A stretch of 12,842 bases of DNA, from the NCBI GenBank assembly GCA_036379355.1, contig DASVGV010000014.1:1-12842 (forward strand), in the 5' to 3' direction. This document shows, piece after piece, positions 6,601 to 12,842 of this stretch (its first letter is position 1; every line of letters starts with the position of its first letter). The notes under the pieces were generated by a model that did not search any database, was not told the origin of the DNA, and was given only the letters and a program-made list of their open reading frames with translations. The position numbers and the translations under genes were made by a program. This stretch comes from CAJCIY01 sp036379355. Its GTDB lineage: Bacteria; Actinomycetota; Actinomycetes; Mycobacteriales; CAJCIY01.

Positions 6601-7410
6601 GTCCGGACCCGTCCCCGGGCCGCCGAGGCATTCGACATCCGGACCGCTGCCGAGGCACAGCGACGGACTACCGCGCCCGCGGGCCCGGTCGACGTCCAGC
6701 TGGCCCTCGACCTCGACGCCGCCCTGCCCGCGGCCAGCGGCCTGCCGGAGATGACGAGCGCCGAGCGGATCCGCGCCGAGCTCGACATCCTGGGGCTCGA
6801 CGCGAGCGAGCACGTGCTCACCGCCTACCAGCCGTTCCTCGACGAGCTCGGCGTCGTGCGGTCGAAGGACCTGCTCGGCCTGCGCGCGCGCGCCGAGGTG
6901 CTCGTCGCCGGGGTGAAGGTCGCGACCCAGACCCCACCCGTACGCTCCGGTCGCCGGGTCGTGTTCGTCACCCTGGACGACGCCACCGGCCCCGTCGACG
7001 CGACCTTGTTCGAGGAGGCGCAGGCCGGTTACGCCGCCACCGTCTTCCACTCCTGGCTGCTGGTGATCCGCGGCCAGCTGCGCCGCACCGGTCCCCGCGG
7101 GGTCTCGCTGCTCGCCCTGGGCTGCTGGGAGCTGCCGCCCCTGTATGCCGCCTGGCGGGCCGGTGGTCTGACCGCCGTCGACGCGGCGATGGGCCCGGGA
7201 GACACCTGGGGTGAGGCCGCGGTCCGGGAGGCAGCGGGCAGTCGCTCCACCCGTCCGGTCACGTCCCCCCTCCCCGCCGCCGCCTCCGGCCGGGTCTACG
7301 CCAGCGGCTTCCGGATCTCCCCGTACGCCGACATCCGCCCCTCCGGGACCGACCCGAAGGCCCCGCCGCGCAAGCTGTGGCACGCGAGTCCCGGGAGCTC
7401 GGGCCGATGA
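3640..7410 (+). CDS. dnaE2: DnaE2-like error-prone DNA polymerase III alpha subunit
   Basis: A C-family polymerase of 1256 residues, started at GTG 3640 (GGGGTGA site at 3626-3632; the open frame before it overlaps the HEPN gene and is not homologous). Order: PHP domain (about 1-240), polymerase core with catalytic PDVDIDV (D438, D440, D442) and LLKLDVLG (D591), helix-hairpin-helix region (about 890-945), a clamp-like QLALDL (1020-1025), an OB fold (about 1080-1165), and a tail ending KLWHASPGSSGR. All three catalytic Asp are present, so it should polymerise. In PHP, H7 and H9 remain, but positions normally Asp, His, Glu and the TNDCH pair are Y18, R43, D68, A229 and R231, so metal-dependent proofreading is unlikely. 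It resembles the DnaE-type second polymerases of Streptomyces-like genomes more than mycobacterial DnaE2. It is expected to work in damage-induced translesion synthesis, since it follows the LexA-controlled promoter. Naming it dnaE2 rests on context and overall sequence; it is not the replicative DnaE1. Confidence 0.9.
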   Translation: MPDPYVHLHVASGYSLQYGTAHPRDLVARAADHGMDTLALTDRGGLYGAVRFATACRSAGIRPVLGVDLAVASTADAPPRRTTRSPVRGGAAVEDPSIPRVVVLAAGRAGYARLCRLVSAVHLDPRRGGERGRPLASLPLLAEHLAAAGAGELVVLLGPASDVGRALAARRLDRAGALIARWRSMTHPGDLVLEAVHHRAYAGEASRAAAVRIAGFAADQRLPAVLTNAVRYLDPADAPVADVLDAARRLVPLDDRHADRPNAEAFLKPGKLMADLAEDVARAAGDRDPTGVRLLAATRRLADRCALDPERDLGIGTLHLPELVLTRPDGMRAATDDTALRARCEAGLGRRAMPATAAVRERLDTELAMIASLGYAPYFLTVARVVDLIRDLGVRAAARGSGTGSLVTYLTGVSDVDPIRYGLLVERFLSPLRQELPDVDIDVESARRTEVYEQILAAFGGERVACVAMLDTYRARHAVRDVGAALGLPPAEIDTIAKAFPHIRASQLRAALRDLPELRASGLGDGRYDLLFRLAERLDGLPRHIALHPCGVLLSDATLLDRTPVEASFAGFPMSQYDKDDVEAMGLLKLDVLGIRMQSAISHCLAEVERVDGTRPDVDGAPRDDPATFALIRSTRTLGCFQIESPGQRELVGKFAPQTFDDLIVDISLFRPGPVKSDMVRPFLEARQGWRPPTYPHPSLEPALAETYGVVVFHEQVLKLFAIVTGCSLAEADEFRRALGDPDQQAEVHQWFVPAARGRGYDEASIATIWAILQAFASFGFCKAHAAAFALPTYQSAWLKAHHPAAFLAGVLTHDPGMYPKRLILDDARQLGIAILGLDVNASDGAYRVEKVGALDEPPPEILDQLGDPTRGPRDADPHVGRELPQFRDYGIRLGLDDVQGITDAEVARIVAGRPYRTLADFWFRAAPSRPVAERLVLAGAFDSLYGLGSTVPGRRRGQVTRRDLLLQTVELAAGARGIPRRRGQPAVRTRPRAAEAFDIRTAAEAQRRTTAPAGPVDVQLALDLDAALPAASGLPEMTSAERIRAELDILGLDASEHVLTAYQPFLDELGVVRSKDLLGLRARAEVLVAGVKVATQTPPVRSGRRVVFVTLDDATGPVDATLFEEAQAGYAATVFHSWLLVIRGQLRRTGPRGVSLLALGCWELPPLYAAWRAGGLTAVDAAMGPGDTWGEAAVREAAGSRSTRPVTSPLPAAASGRVYASGFRISPYADIRPSGTDPKAPPRKLWHASPGSSGR

Positions 7411-7516
7411 CCGGCCGCGCCGACGCCGCGCCTCCGTCCGACGGTCGTGCGCTGTGGAAGGCTGCACGGCGACCGCTGCGGGTAGCCCGGAGCCGCGGTC
7501 GACGACGGGAGAGCGC

Positions 7517-8299
7517 ATGGCCGACCGCAGCGACACCGGGAGCGCCCCTGCGGATCCCGCCCGGAACGCTCCGGCCGCCGGCTGGACCACCCTGCGGACC
7601 ACCGTGGTCACCGAGCTGCTTACCGCTGCGATCGCCGACCTCCAGGCGGCGTCCGGGGCGAGCTCCCTGCGCATCGTCGACGCCGGTGGGGGCACGGGTG
7701 GCGTGGGTGTCCCGCTCGCGGCGGCCGGTCACGACGTCCTCGTCGTCGATCCCAGCCCCGATGCGATGGCGACCCTGCACCGCCGGGCCGAGGAGCGGGC
7801 AGACGGCAGCGCCGCCCGCATCCGTGGCGTCCAGGGCGATGTCGCCGACCTGCCCTCGCTCGTGCCCGCCGGCAGCGTCGACGTCGTCGTCCTGCACGAC
7901 GTCCTCGACGTCGTCGACGACCCGCACCAGGCCCTGGCCGCCGTCCGCGACGTCCTCCGGCCCGGCGGGCTGGTCAGCGTCGTCGTCGCCGGCCGCGTCG
8001 GGACGGCGATCGCCCGTGCGCTCGCCGGACGCTTCGAGGCCGCCGCCGCGCTGCTCGACCCCGGGACCCCGGGACCCCGGTACGACGTGCGCTCGCTCCC
8101 CGCGGCCCTGCAGTCCGCGGGCCTGGACGTGGTCGCCATCCACGGTGTCCGCGTGTTCAGCGACCTCGTCCCGGGGGCTCTGCTCGAGCACGAGACGGGC
8201 GCCGCTTCGGCCTTGCTCGCACTCGAGCGAGCGGCGGCGACCCACCCCGATGTGCACCCGATCGCCGCTCGGCTCCATGCGCTGGCCCACCGGCGCTGA
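7517..8299 (+). CDS. class I SAM-dependent methyltransferase, CmoM/SmtA-like
   Basis: A 260-residue cytoplasmic methyltransferase. ATG 7517 is chosen for the GGGAG site at 7507-7511; the frame is open further upstream but overlaps dnaE2. Motif I is IVDAGGGTGGVGVPLAAAGH (SAM binding), followed by VVDPSPDAM (acidic end of strand 2), GDVADLP, VVLHDVLDVVDDP and LRPGGLVSVVV. The HDVLDVVDDP segment and the C-terminal GVRVFSDLVPG resemble Escherichia coli CmoM (SmtA), which methylates 5-carboxymethoxyuridine in tRNA. Whether this protein acts on tRNA, and on which base, cannot be decided here. It lies 106 bp after dnaE2 and 66 bp before dinB in the same direction; no clear promoter is visible in either gap. 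The substrate is unknown. Confidence 0.85.
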   Translation: MADRSDTGSAPADPARNAPAAGWTTLRTTVVTELLTAAIADLQAASGASSLRIVDAGGGTGGVGVPLAAAGHDVLVVDPSPDAMATLHRRAEERADGSAARIRGVQGDVADLPSLVPAGSVDVVVLHDVLDVVDDPHQALAAVRDVLRPGGLVSVVVAGRVGTAIARALAGRFEAAAALLDPGTPGPRYDVRSLPAALQSAGLDVVAIHGVRVFSDLVPGALLEHETGAASALLALERAAATHPDVHPIAARLHALAHRR

Positions 8300-8365
8300 T
8301 CCGGCGACCGCGCCGCCGCGCGCCCGGCCGGGGCGTGCTGGTTCGAGCCGTCTCGGAGCACGTCG

Positions 8366-9637
8366 ATGAGTCGCGGCCGGGTTCCCACCGCGCCCACCGG
8401 ACCGCTCGCCGACGACAGCGGGTGCCACGTGCTGCACGTCGACATGGACGCGTTCTACGCATCGGTCGAGCTGCGCCGGCGCCCCGAGCTGCGCGGGCGG
8501 CCGGTCATCGTCGGCGGCGGGGGCAGCCGCGGCGTCGTGCTGTCGGCGACGTACGAGGCCCGGGCGTCCGGCGTGCATGCGGCCATGCCGATGGCGCGGG
8601 CGCGCCGGCTCTGCCCGCAGGCGCTGGTGATCGAGCCGGACTTCCCGCAGTACGCGCAGGCCAGCGCCGGCGTGATGGCCGTCTTCCGCGAGGTGACGCC
8701 GCTCGTCGAGCCCTGCTCGCTCGACGAGGCGTTCCTCGACGTGGCCGGTGCCCAGCGCCGCCTTGGCCGACCGGCCCAGATCGGCGCGCACATCCGCGCG
8801 CGCGTCGAGGACGAGCAGGGCATCACCTGCTCGGTCGGCGTTGCCGCGACCAAGTTCCTCGCCAAGCTCGGCTCGGCGCGCTGCAAGCCGGACGGGCTGG
8901 TCGTCGTGCCCCGCGACGGGGCGGTCGCCTTCCTGCACCCATTGCCGGTCAGCGCCCTGTGGGGGGTGGGGGAGAAGACCGAACAGGTCCTGCTGCGCTA
9001 CGGCCTGCAGACGATCGGCGACATCGCGCAGACCCCGCTCGCCACCCTGCAGCGGGCGCTCGGACCGGCCGTCGGCACTCACCTGCACGCGTTGTCGTGG
9101 GGCCGGGACGAGCGCCGGGTCGTACCGCAGGAACCGGACAAGAGCATCGGCGCCGAGGAGACGTTCGCGCGCGACGTGGACGACCCATCGGTTATCCGCC
9201 GCGAGCTGCTACGGCTGTCGGAGAAGGTCGGGGCGCGGCTGCGGGCACAGGGGTACGCCGGGCGCACGATCTCGGTGAAGATCCGGTTCGCCGACTTCCG
9301 GACCATCACCCGGTCGCGCACACTTCCCGAACCCACCGACGTCGCCCGCGACATCTATGCGGCCGCGGGGGAGGTCTACACGGCGCTGGGCCTCGACCGG
9401 GCGCGGCTGCGGCTGGTCGGCGTACGAGTCGAGTCCCTCGTCCCCAGTCATGGCGTCCCGCATCAGCTCGCACTCGACGAGCGCGAGCGGGGCTGGCGCC
9501 AGGCCGAGCTGGCCGCCGACCGGGCCGGTCACCGCTTCGGCCCGGGCGCCGTCCGGCCCGCGTCGCTCGTGCGCCCTCGCGGCGCCGACGACCCCGCGGC
9601 GCGCGCCGGACCGCCCGCGCCGCCTCGACCGTCCTGA
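8366..9637 (+). CDS. dinB: DNA polymerase IV (Y-family translesion polymerase)
   Basis: A 423-residue Y-family polymerase from ATG 8366 with a GGAG site at 8354-8357. The palm motifs are intact: HVDMDAFYASVE (D26, D28; Y31 at the sugar steric-gate position) and CSLDEAFLD (D120, E121). SVGVAATKFLAKLGS, the HhH segment LWGVGEKTEQVLLRYGLQTIGDIA, and the little-finger domain (about 245-350) follow. A QLALDE peptide at 367-372 resembles a beta-clamp binding motif, followed by a Pro/Arg/Ala-rich tail. It extends primers past damaged bases without proofreading. The retained catalytic residues separate it from ImuB, the inactive homologue of the mycobacterial mutasome. It is the last gene of the plus-strand group and probably co-expressed with dnaE2, although a 66-bp gap leaves room for its own promoter. 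Identity is very secure. Confidence 0.96.
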   Translation: MSRGRVPTAPTGPLADDSGCHVLHVDMDAFYASVELRRRPELRGRPVIVGGGGSRGVVLSATYEARASGVHAAMPMARARRLCPQALVIEPDFPQYAQASAGVMAVFREVTPLVEPCSLDEAFLDVAGAQRRLGRPAQIGAHIRARVEDEQGITCSVGVAATKFLAKLGSARCKPDGLVVVPRDGAVAFLHPLPVSALWGVGEKTEQVLLRYGLQTIGDIAQTPLATLQRALGPAVGTHLHALSWGRDERRVVPQEPDKSIGAEETFARDVDDPSVIRRELLRLSEKVGARLRAQGYAGRTISVKIRFADFRTITRSRTLPEPTDVARDIYAAAGEVYTALGLDRARLRLVGVRVESLVPSHGVPHQLALDERERGWRQAELAADRAGHRFGPGAVRPASLVRPRGADDPAARAGPPAPPRPS

Positions 9638-9714
9638 CCGGTGCCCGGCGCTGCCTGTTCGCGTCGGCGCAGGGATTCTGCCTCTCGGCCCTGTCCTGGG
9701 CGTGAAGGCAGGCA

Positions 9715-9726
9715 TATTCTGAGAAT
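9715..9726 (+). promoter_or_regulatory. candidate -10 region and small palindrome before the DUF3040 gene
   Basis: An AT-rich island in otherwise GC-rich DNA holds TATTCT (9715-9720), a plausible -10, overlapped by ATTCT-G-AGAAT (9716-9726), a perfect 5-1-5 inverted repeat. No convincing -35 is visible upstream. It could be the promoter, perhaps with an operator, for the DUF3040 gene, about 28 bp before its GTG start. The evidence is weak. Confidence 0.3.
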
Positions 9727-9754
9727 CGGATCGGATCGACCGTCGGAGGAACCC

Positions 9755-10180
9755 GTGCCGCTCTCCGAGCACGAACAGCGCCAGTTCGAGCTGATCGAGC
9801 GCGCGCTGTACGCCGACGACCCCAAGTTCGCCGCGGCCGTCCGCCGGCGCGAGCCGGCCGCCGTGGGCCGGCGGCGCCTGGCCGTCGCCGCACTCACCGT
9901 CCTGCTCGGCGTCGGCACGCTGCTGGCCGGTGTGATCCTCCCGCTCTGGTACGTCGGCGTGGCCGGCTTCGTCGTCATGCTCGGCGGAGCCCTGCTCGGC
10001 GTCGCCGCGGTGCGCATGATGACCGGACGCGTGACCGAGCGCGTCCCCGCGCCGGATGCCGCCAGCGGCATCACGGTGCTGCACCGTCGCCGCCGCCGCC
10101 ACCCAGCCGGGCCGCGCGTCTCGTTCGCGTCCCGTCTCGAGGAGCGCTGGCAGCGCCGGATCGAGCGCGGCAACCTCTGA
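9755..10180 (+). CDS. DUF3040 family membrane protein
   Basis: A 141-residue protein from GTG 9755 with a GGAGGA site at 9745-9750. It begins MPLSEHEQRQFELIERALYA followed by DDPKF, the hallmark N-terminus of DUF3040 proteins. A basic RRR stretch (39-41) precedes two hydrophobic helices at about 42-62 and 65-87, which form a membrane hairpin. The tail is Arg-rich and probably cytoplasmic, ending in SRLEERWQRRIERGNL. The family is almost confined to actinobacteria and often sits near dinB and the cell-division cluster; its function is not known. It lies 117 bp after dinB and has its own AT-rich candidate promoter, so it is probably a separate unit. It converges on the transglutaminase gene with only 25 bp between the stop codons. 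Confidence 0.92.
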   Translation: MPLSEHEQRQFELIERALYADDPKFAAAVRRREPAAVGRRRLAVAALTVLLGVGTLLAGVILPLWYVGVAGFVVMLGGALLGVAAVRMMTGRVTERVPAPDAASGITVLHRRRRRHPAGPRVSFASRLEERWQRRIERGNL

Positions 10181-10193
10181 GGGCGGCGCCCGG

Positions 10194-10209
10194 CTGACCG
10201 GCAGGTCAG
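10194..10209. terminator. candidate bidirectional terminator between convergent genes
   Basis: CTGACC (10194-10199) and GGTCAG (10204-10209) form a perfect 6-bp stem with a GGCA loop, located in the 25-bp gap between the DUF3040 stop and the convergent transglutaminase stop, and overlapping the latter. No T-tract is present on either side, as is common in high-GC actinobacteria, so efficiency is uncertain. Confidence 0.4.
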
Positions 10210-12593
10210 AACGTCGGTGCCTGCCGGCGCCCGAACAGCCGCCCGAACCGGTCCAGGCCCGCCAACAGGACGAGTCCCGCGCGCATCGGCGGGGCGACAA
10301 GCCGCGCCCGCGCGCTGGCCGGCGTGATCACCGCGACGAGGCGCCGGGTCCACGGCAGGCTGCGGGACAGGGCGCCGCGGACCGTTCGCTCGTCCGTCGC
10401 GAGCGTGCTGTCAACCGGGCCCCGGTCCGGTCCCGGCGCGGCATAGCGAGCCTGCTCGACCGCGGCCACCAGCCGGCCCAGCGCCGCGAGCACGGCCGGG
10501 TCCGATCCGGGTCCGGCCGCCAGGACGGCGCGCATCCGGCCACCGACCATGCGCGGCGAGTCTGACGGGCGCACCGCCACCAGCCGGTCCGCGGCGTCGT
10601 CCAGGAGCTGGCGCCACGCACGCTCCGCCCCCGCGCCGCGTGCGAGCCGGCGGCGGCGGGTGGCCTGGTCGGTCAGCATCGGCGCGAGCAGGACCAGGAC
10701 GACGACCAGCCCGCCGATGCCCGCCCAGACCCACCCGGCGATCCCGCCGCCGGCCTGCTGGGGGGCGAGCCCGCCTCCGCCGTCGCGATCCCCGGGCTGC
10801 CGGTCGAGCTTTGCCGGTTGCGAGGCGCTGGCCCCCGGCACCGGCAAGGTCGGAGCGACGGCCGGCGGCGGCGTCACCCCGTTCGGTCCGCCGACCCCGC
10901 CCGCGTACGACGGCGTCAGCGCCCGACCATCGGTCAACGGGGTCGGCTCGAACCGCACCCAGCCCGCGTCGTCGAACCACACCTCGGGCCAGGCATGCGC
11001 GTCGGCGCCCGTGATCGTCCACGTGTTGCCGGCCCGGTCCGGTGTGCCGGCGGTGAAGCCGATCGCCACCCGGGCCGGGACGCCGAGGGTGCGCATCATC
11101 GCGGCCATGGTTGTCGCGTACTGCTCGCAGAAGCCGCGCCGGTCGGCGAGGAACTGGGCGAACCCCTGCGGTCCGGCGACGTACGCGACGGTCTGGTCGT
11201 ACACGAACGCCCCCGACGTGAAGTGCTGCTGGATGTCGAGGGCGGCGTCGTAGGCGGTTGTCGCGCCCTTCGTCCAGGCCGCCGCAGTCGCCTGGACGAC
11301 CGCCGGCAGGTCATTGGGGACCTGCAGGTCGACCGCCAGCGACGAGGGATACAGCGCGTTCGGGCGGTGCAGCACGCCGCCGGCCCGCAACAGGGCCGGC
11401 GAGGGAGCGGGCAGGTCCGCGGTCACGGTCCACGTCGAGCCGCGGGTGTTGGTGCTCGCCGAGAAGATCGTCCTCGTGGGCGCGTACAGGCGCCAGTCAC
11501 CGTGGATGTCGACGTCGGTGGTGCCGATCGGCACCGGCAAGAGCGACTGGGCGAGGGTGTCGCTGGCCGTGATGCGCTGGGTGATCTCCGTGTGCGGCAG
11601 CCTGTACGGCCCGGCCGGGAGGCCGCGCTTGACCTGTGCCGACGCCGGCGCGGTGACGGCCCCCAGGCTGAAACCGCTGTCGTTGAACTGCTCCAACGCC
11701 GTGATTCGTTGGTACGTCGGGATGCCCGACTTCACCGTCAGCAGCGGCTCGTCGCTCTGCTCGTGCAGCTCGGTGGACACCGATACCAGCGGGTCGACGA
11801 TCACGGCCCGGCCACCGCCGCTGCCGTTGCCGTCACCGCCGGAGGCCGCGAACCGGCTGACGTGGGCACCGGGAACGGCGAAGGGCACGGCAACGGCCGC
11901 CACCAGTGCCGCGATGCCGATGCGCAGCGCCGGTCCCACCGTCCCGGTGGCCGACGGGCCGACGCCGCCGTCGCTCGACCGGGGCAGGACCTTGCCCCAG
12001 CGGGCCGTGCGGTCGTGTCCGTCCAACGTCAGCAGGAGCAGGAAACCCAGGGCCGCCAGCAGCAGCGAGACGTACCCGACGCTTCGCTCGCGGATCGCGG
12101 CGGGCACGGCGACGAGCAGGACCAGCGGCGCGCCGGCCAGCGTGGGCCGACGGCCACTGACGGCGAGCAGGTCGACCGCCAGCGCGACGACCCCGACCCC
12201 GCCCACGGTCAGCAGCAGCAGCTCGGGTGTGGGGTAGGTCGGGACGAGCAGGGTCCGCAGGTCCGTCCCGCCGTCGCCGACCAGCGTGCCGAGGTGCCGG
12301 ACCGACGAGGCGGTCGGCACGAACCCGGCCCACGCTTGTCGATGCGCGTACAGCGCGGTCACGGTGACGAGCAGGGCGGCGAGCGCGACGACCAGGTGGA
12401 CGACGGGCGGCAGGCCGGTGCGCCGTGCCAGGGCGCCGACGGCACCGACTACGGCGACGGCAAGCACCACCGGCCAGAACCAGTGCCCGGTGGTGAAGAC
12501 GGCGTGCAGCGATGTGGCGCCCAGGACGACGGCGAGCGCCGCGACGAGGGTGGCGCGTATCCGGGCCGGCCCGCCGAACCGGGACGTGGTCAT
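10206..12593 (-). CDS. TgpA-like transglutaminase-fold membrane protein
   Basis: A 795-residue protein starting at ATG 12593-12591. The N-terminal quarter (about residues 13-250) has about seven hydrophobic helices of the DUF3488/TgpA type. An extracytoplasmic segment follows and then a transglutaminase-like core with RGFCEQYATTMAAMMRTLGVP (C489) and GADAHAWPEVWF (H533). A further helix lies at about 617-639, and the C-terminal cytoplasmic part resembles DUF4129 (AWRQLLDDAADRLV). In Pseudomonas TgpA the third catalytic residue is Asp, 16 residues after His; here that position is E549 in FEPTP. The start overlaps the DUF58 stop by ATGA, implying translational coupling. DUF58, MoxR-type ATPase and this protein often form an operon thought to act at the cell envelope. 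Enzymatic activity, crosslinking or peptidase, is unproven. Confidence 0.92.
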   Translation of the reverse strand: MTTSRFGGPARIRATLVAALAVVLGATSLHAVFTTGHWFWPVVLAVAVVGAVGALARRTGLPPVVHLVVALAALLVTVTALYAHRQAWAGFVPTASSVRHLGTLVGDGGTDLRTLLVPTYPTPELLLLTVGGVGVVALAVDLLAVSGRRPTLAGAPLVLLVAVPAAIRERSVGYVSLLLAALGFLLLLTLDGHDRTARWGKVLPRSSDGGVGPSATGTVGPALRIGIAALVAAVAVPFAVPGAHVSRFAASGGDGNGSGGGRAVIVDPLVSVSTELHEQSDEPLLTVKSGIPTYQRITALEQFNDSGFSLGAVTAPASAQVKRGLPAGPYRLPHTEITQRITASDTLAQSLLPVPIGTTDVDIHGDWRLYAPTRTIFSASTNTRGSTWTVTADLPAPSPALLRAGGVLHRPNALYPSSLAVDLQVPNDLPAVVQATAAAWTKGATTAYDAALDIQQHFTSGAFVYDQTVAYVAGPQGFAQFLADRRGFCEQYATTMAAMMRTLGVPARVAIGFTAGTPDRAGNTWTITGADAHAWPEVWFDDAGWVRFEPTPLTDGRALTPSYAGGVGGPNGVTPPPAVAPTLPVPGASASQPAKLDRQPGDRDGGGGLAPQQAGGGIAGWVWAGIGGLVVVLVLLAPMLTDQATRRRRLARGAGAERAWRQLLDDAADRLVAVRPSDSPRMVGGRMRAVLAAGPGSDPAVLAALGRLVAAVEQARYAAPGPDRGPVDSTLATDERTVRGALSRSLPWTRRLVAVITPASARARLVAPPMRAGLVLLAGLDRFGRLFGRRQAPTF

Positions 12594-12842
12594 CGCGCAG
12601 CCCCGGTAGCGACCGGGTCGAACGCCCGCGCCGCGCGCCGCGCGGCCTGCGGCCACAGGTCGGCCAGCGCCGTGCCCTGCCGCGCGACCAGCACCCGCCA
12701 TCCGGCGGACGCCAGGATGTCGCGGGCAGCCGGCACGCACCCGTCGGGGGCGGCGGCCCGCTCCTGCCACGTCGGCGCGTCCAGCAGGACCGCGACGGCG
12801 GAGCCCGACGCCGGTCCGAGGACGGCCATGCGCTCGGCCTCG
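12590..12842 (-). CDS. DUF58 domain protein, C-terminal end (runs off the right edge)
   Basis: The last 83 or so codons of a minus-strand gene, open to the window edge and ending at TGA 12592-12590, which overlaps the transglutaminase start as ATGA. The visible part has GSAVAVLLDAPTWQERAAAP and a strand-helix pattern ending in ILASAGWRVLVARQGTALADLW, as in the C-termini of actinobacterial DUF58 proteins. These commonly pair with a MoxR AAA+ ATPase, and the transglutaminase partner directly downstream supports the call. The defining DUF58 core lies outside the window. An ATG at 12829 is internal rather than a start, since the frame continues upstream. Function is unknown; an envelope-related role is inferred from the neighbour. 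Confidence 0.72.
   Translation of the reverse strand, partial: EAERMAVLGPASGSAVAVLLDAPTWQERAAAPDGCVPAARDILASAGWRVLVARQGTALADLWPQAARRAARAFDPVATGAAR

Noticed and set aside
3487..7695. A 1402-codon open frame on the minus strand opposite dnaE2
   Set aside because: It mirrors the polymerase gene, has no recognisable domain and is Gly/Arg/Val-rich with no homologous motif. Long antisense frames are common where third codon positions are almost all G or C.
8341..8356. A possible second LexA box before dinB (GTTCGA at 8341)
   Set aside because: Only one half-site is present; the partner arm does not match and the order is not TCGAAC-N4-GTTCGA.
3640..9637. A defence or phage-exclusion system built from HEPN, methyltransferase and polymerases
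   Set aside because: All members belong to housekeeping or SOS-type families, base composition is even, no mobile-element gene or toxin-antitoxin pair is visible, and the LexA box explains the grouping as damage response.
1..12842. CRISPR arrays, tRNA or rRNA genes, insertion sequences, attachment sites
   Set aside because: No spaced direct repeats, cloverleaf-like sequence, transposase frame or flanking terminal repeats were found by reading the window.

Overview
The window is very GC-rich DNA with GTG/ATG starts and purine-rich ribosome binding sites. It carries families typical of high-GC Actinomycetota: an SCO6745-like protein, DUF6504, a SAV_6107-type HEPN protein, DUF3040, and a TgpA-like transglutaminase next to DUF58. 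It also has a perfect actinobacterial LexA box, TCGAAC-N4-GTTCGA. The genus cannot be read from the sequence; a Pseudonocardiales- or Frankia-like actinomycete would fit. No rRNA, tRNA, CRISPR array, insertion sequence or prophage gene was seen.

Left part (1-1792): the start of a HAD-family hydrolase gene on the minus strand, then a proline iminopeptidase-like gene that looks broken by an internal out-of-frame deletion near position 373, then an intact SCO6745-family gene of unknown function.

Centre (1789-9637): a DNA-damage region. An AlkB-type dealkylating dioxygenase gene (minus strand) is divergent from a plus-strand set: DUF6504, SAV_6107-family HEPN protein, a DnaE2-like error-prone polymerase, a CmoM/SmtA-like methyltransferase, and DinB (DNA polymerase IV). 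The AlkB-DUF6504 intergenic region has a recognisable plus-strand promoter (TTGACG / TAGGGT), a perfect 16-bp SOS box just downstream of the -10, then a hairpin-rich leader of about 200 nt and a perfect Shine-Dalgarno sequence. The simplest reading is a LexA-repressed translesion-synthesis cassette. It differs from the well-known ImuA'-ImuB-DnaE2 cassette: neither ImuA' nor ImuB is in the window, DinB keeps its catalytic acidic residues, and the polymerase PHP domain has lost most metal-binding residues. Both polymerases carry a QLALD peptide resembling a sliding-clamp binding motif.

Right part (9755-12842): a DUF3040 two-helix membrane protein (plus strand) converges on a minus-strand transglutaminase-like membrane protein, translationally coupled (ATGA overlap) to the 3' end of a DUF58 gene that runs off the window. 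In many actinobacteria this DUF3040 / transglutaminase / DUF58 / MoxR group lies near the mraZ-fts-mur division cluster, so that cluster may follow to the right; this is inference from known gene order and is not seen here.
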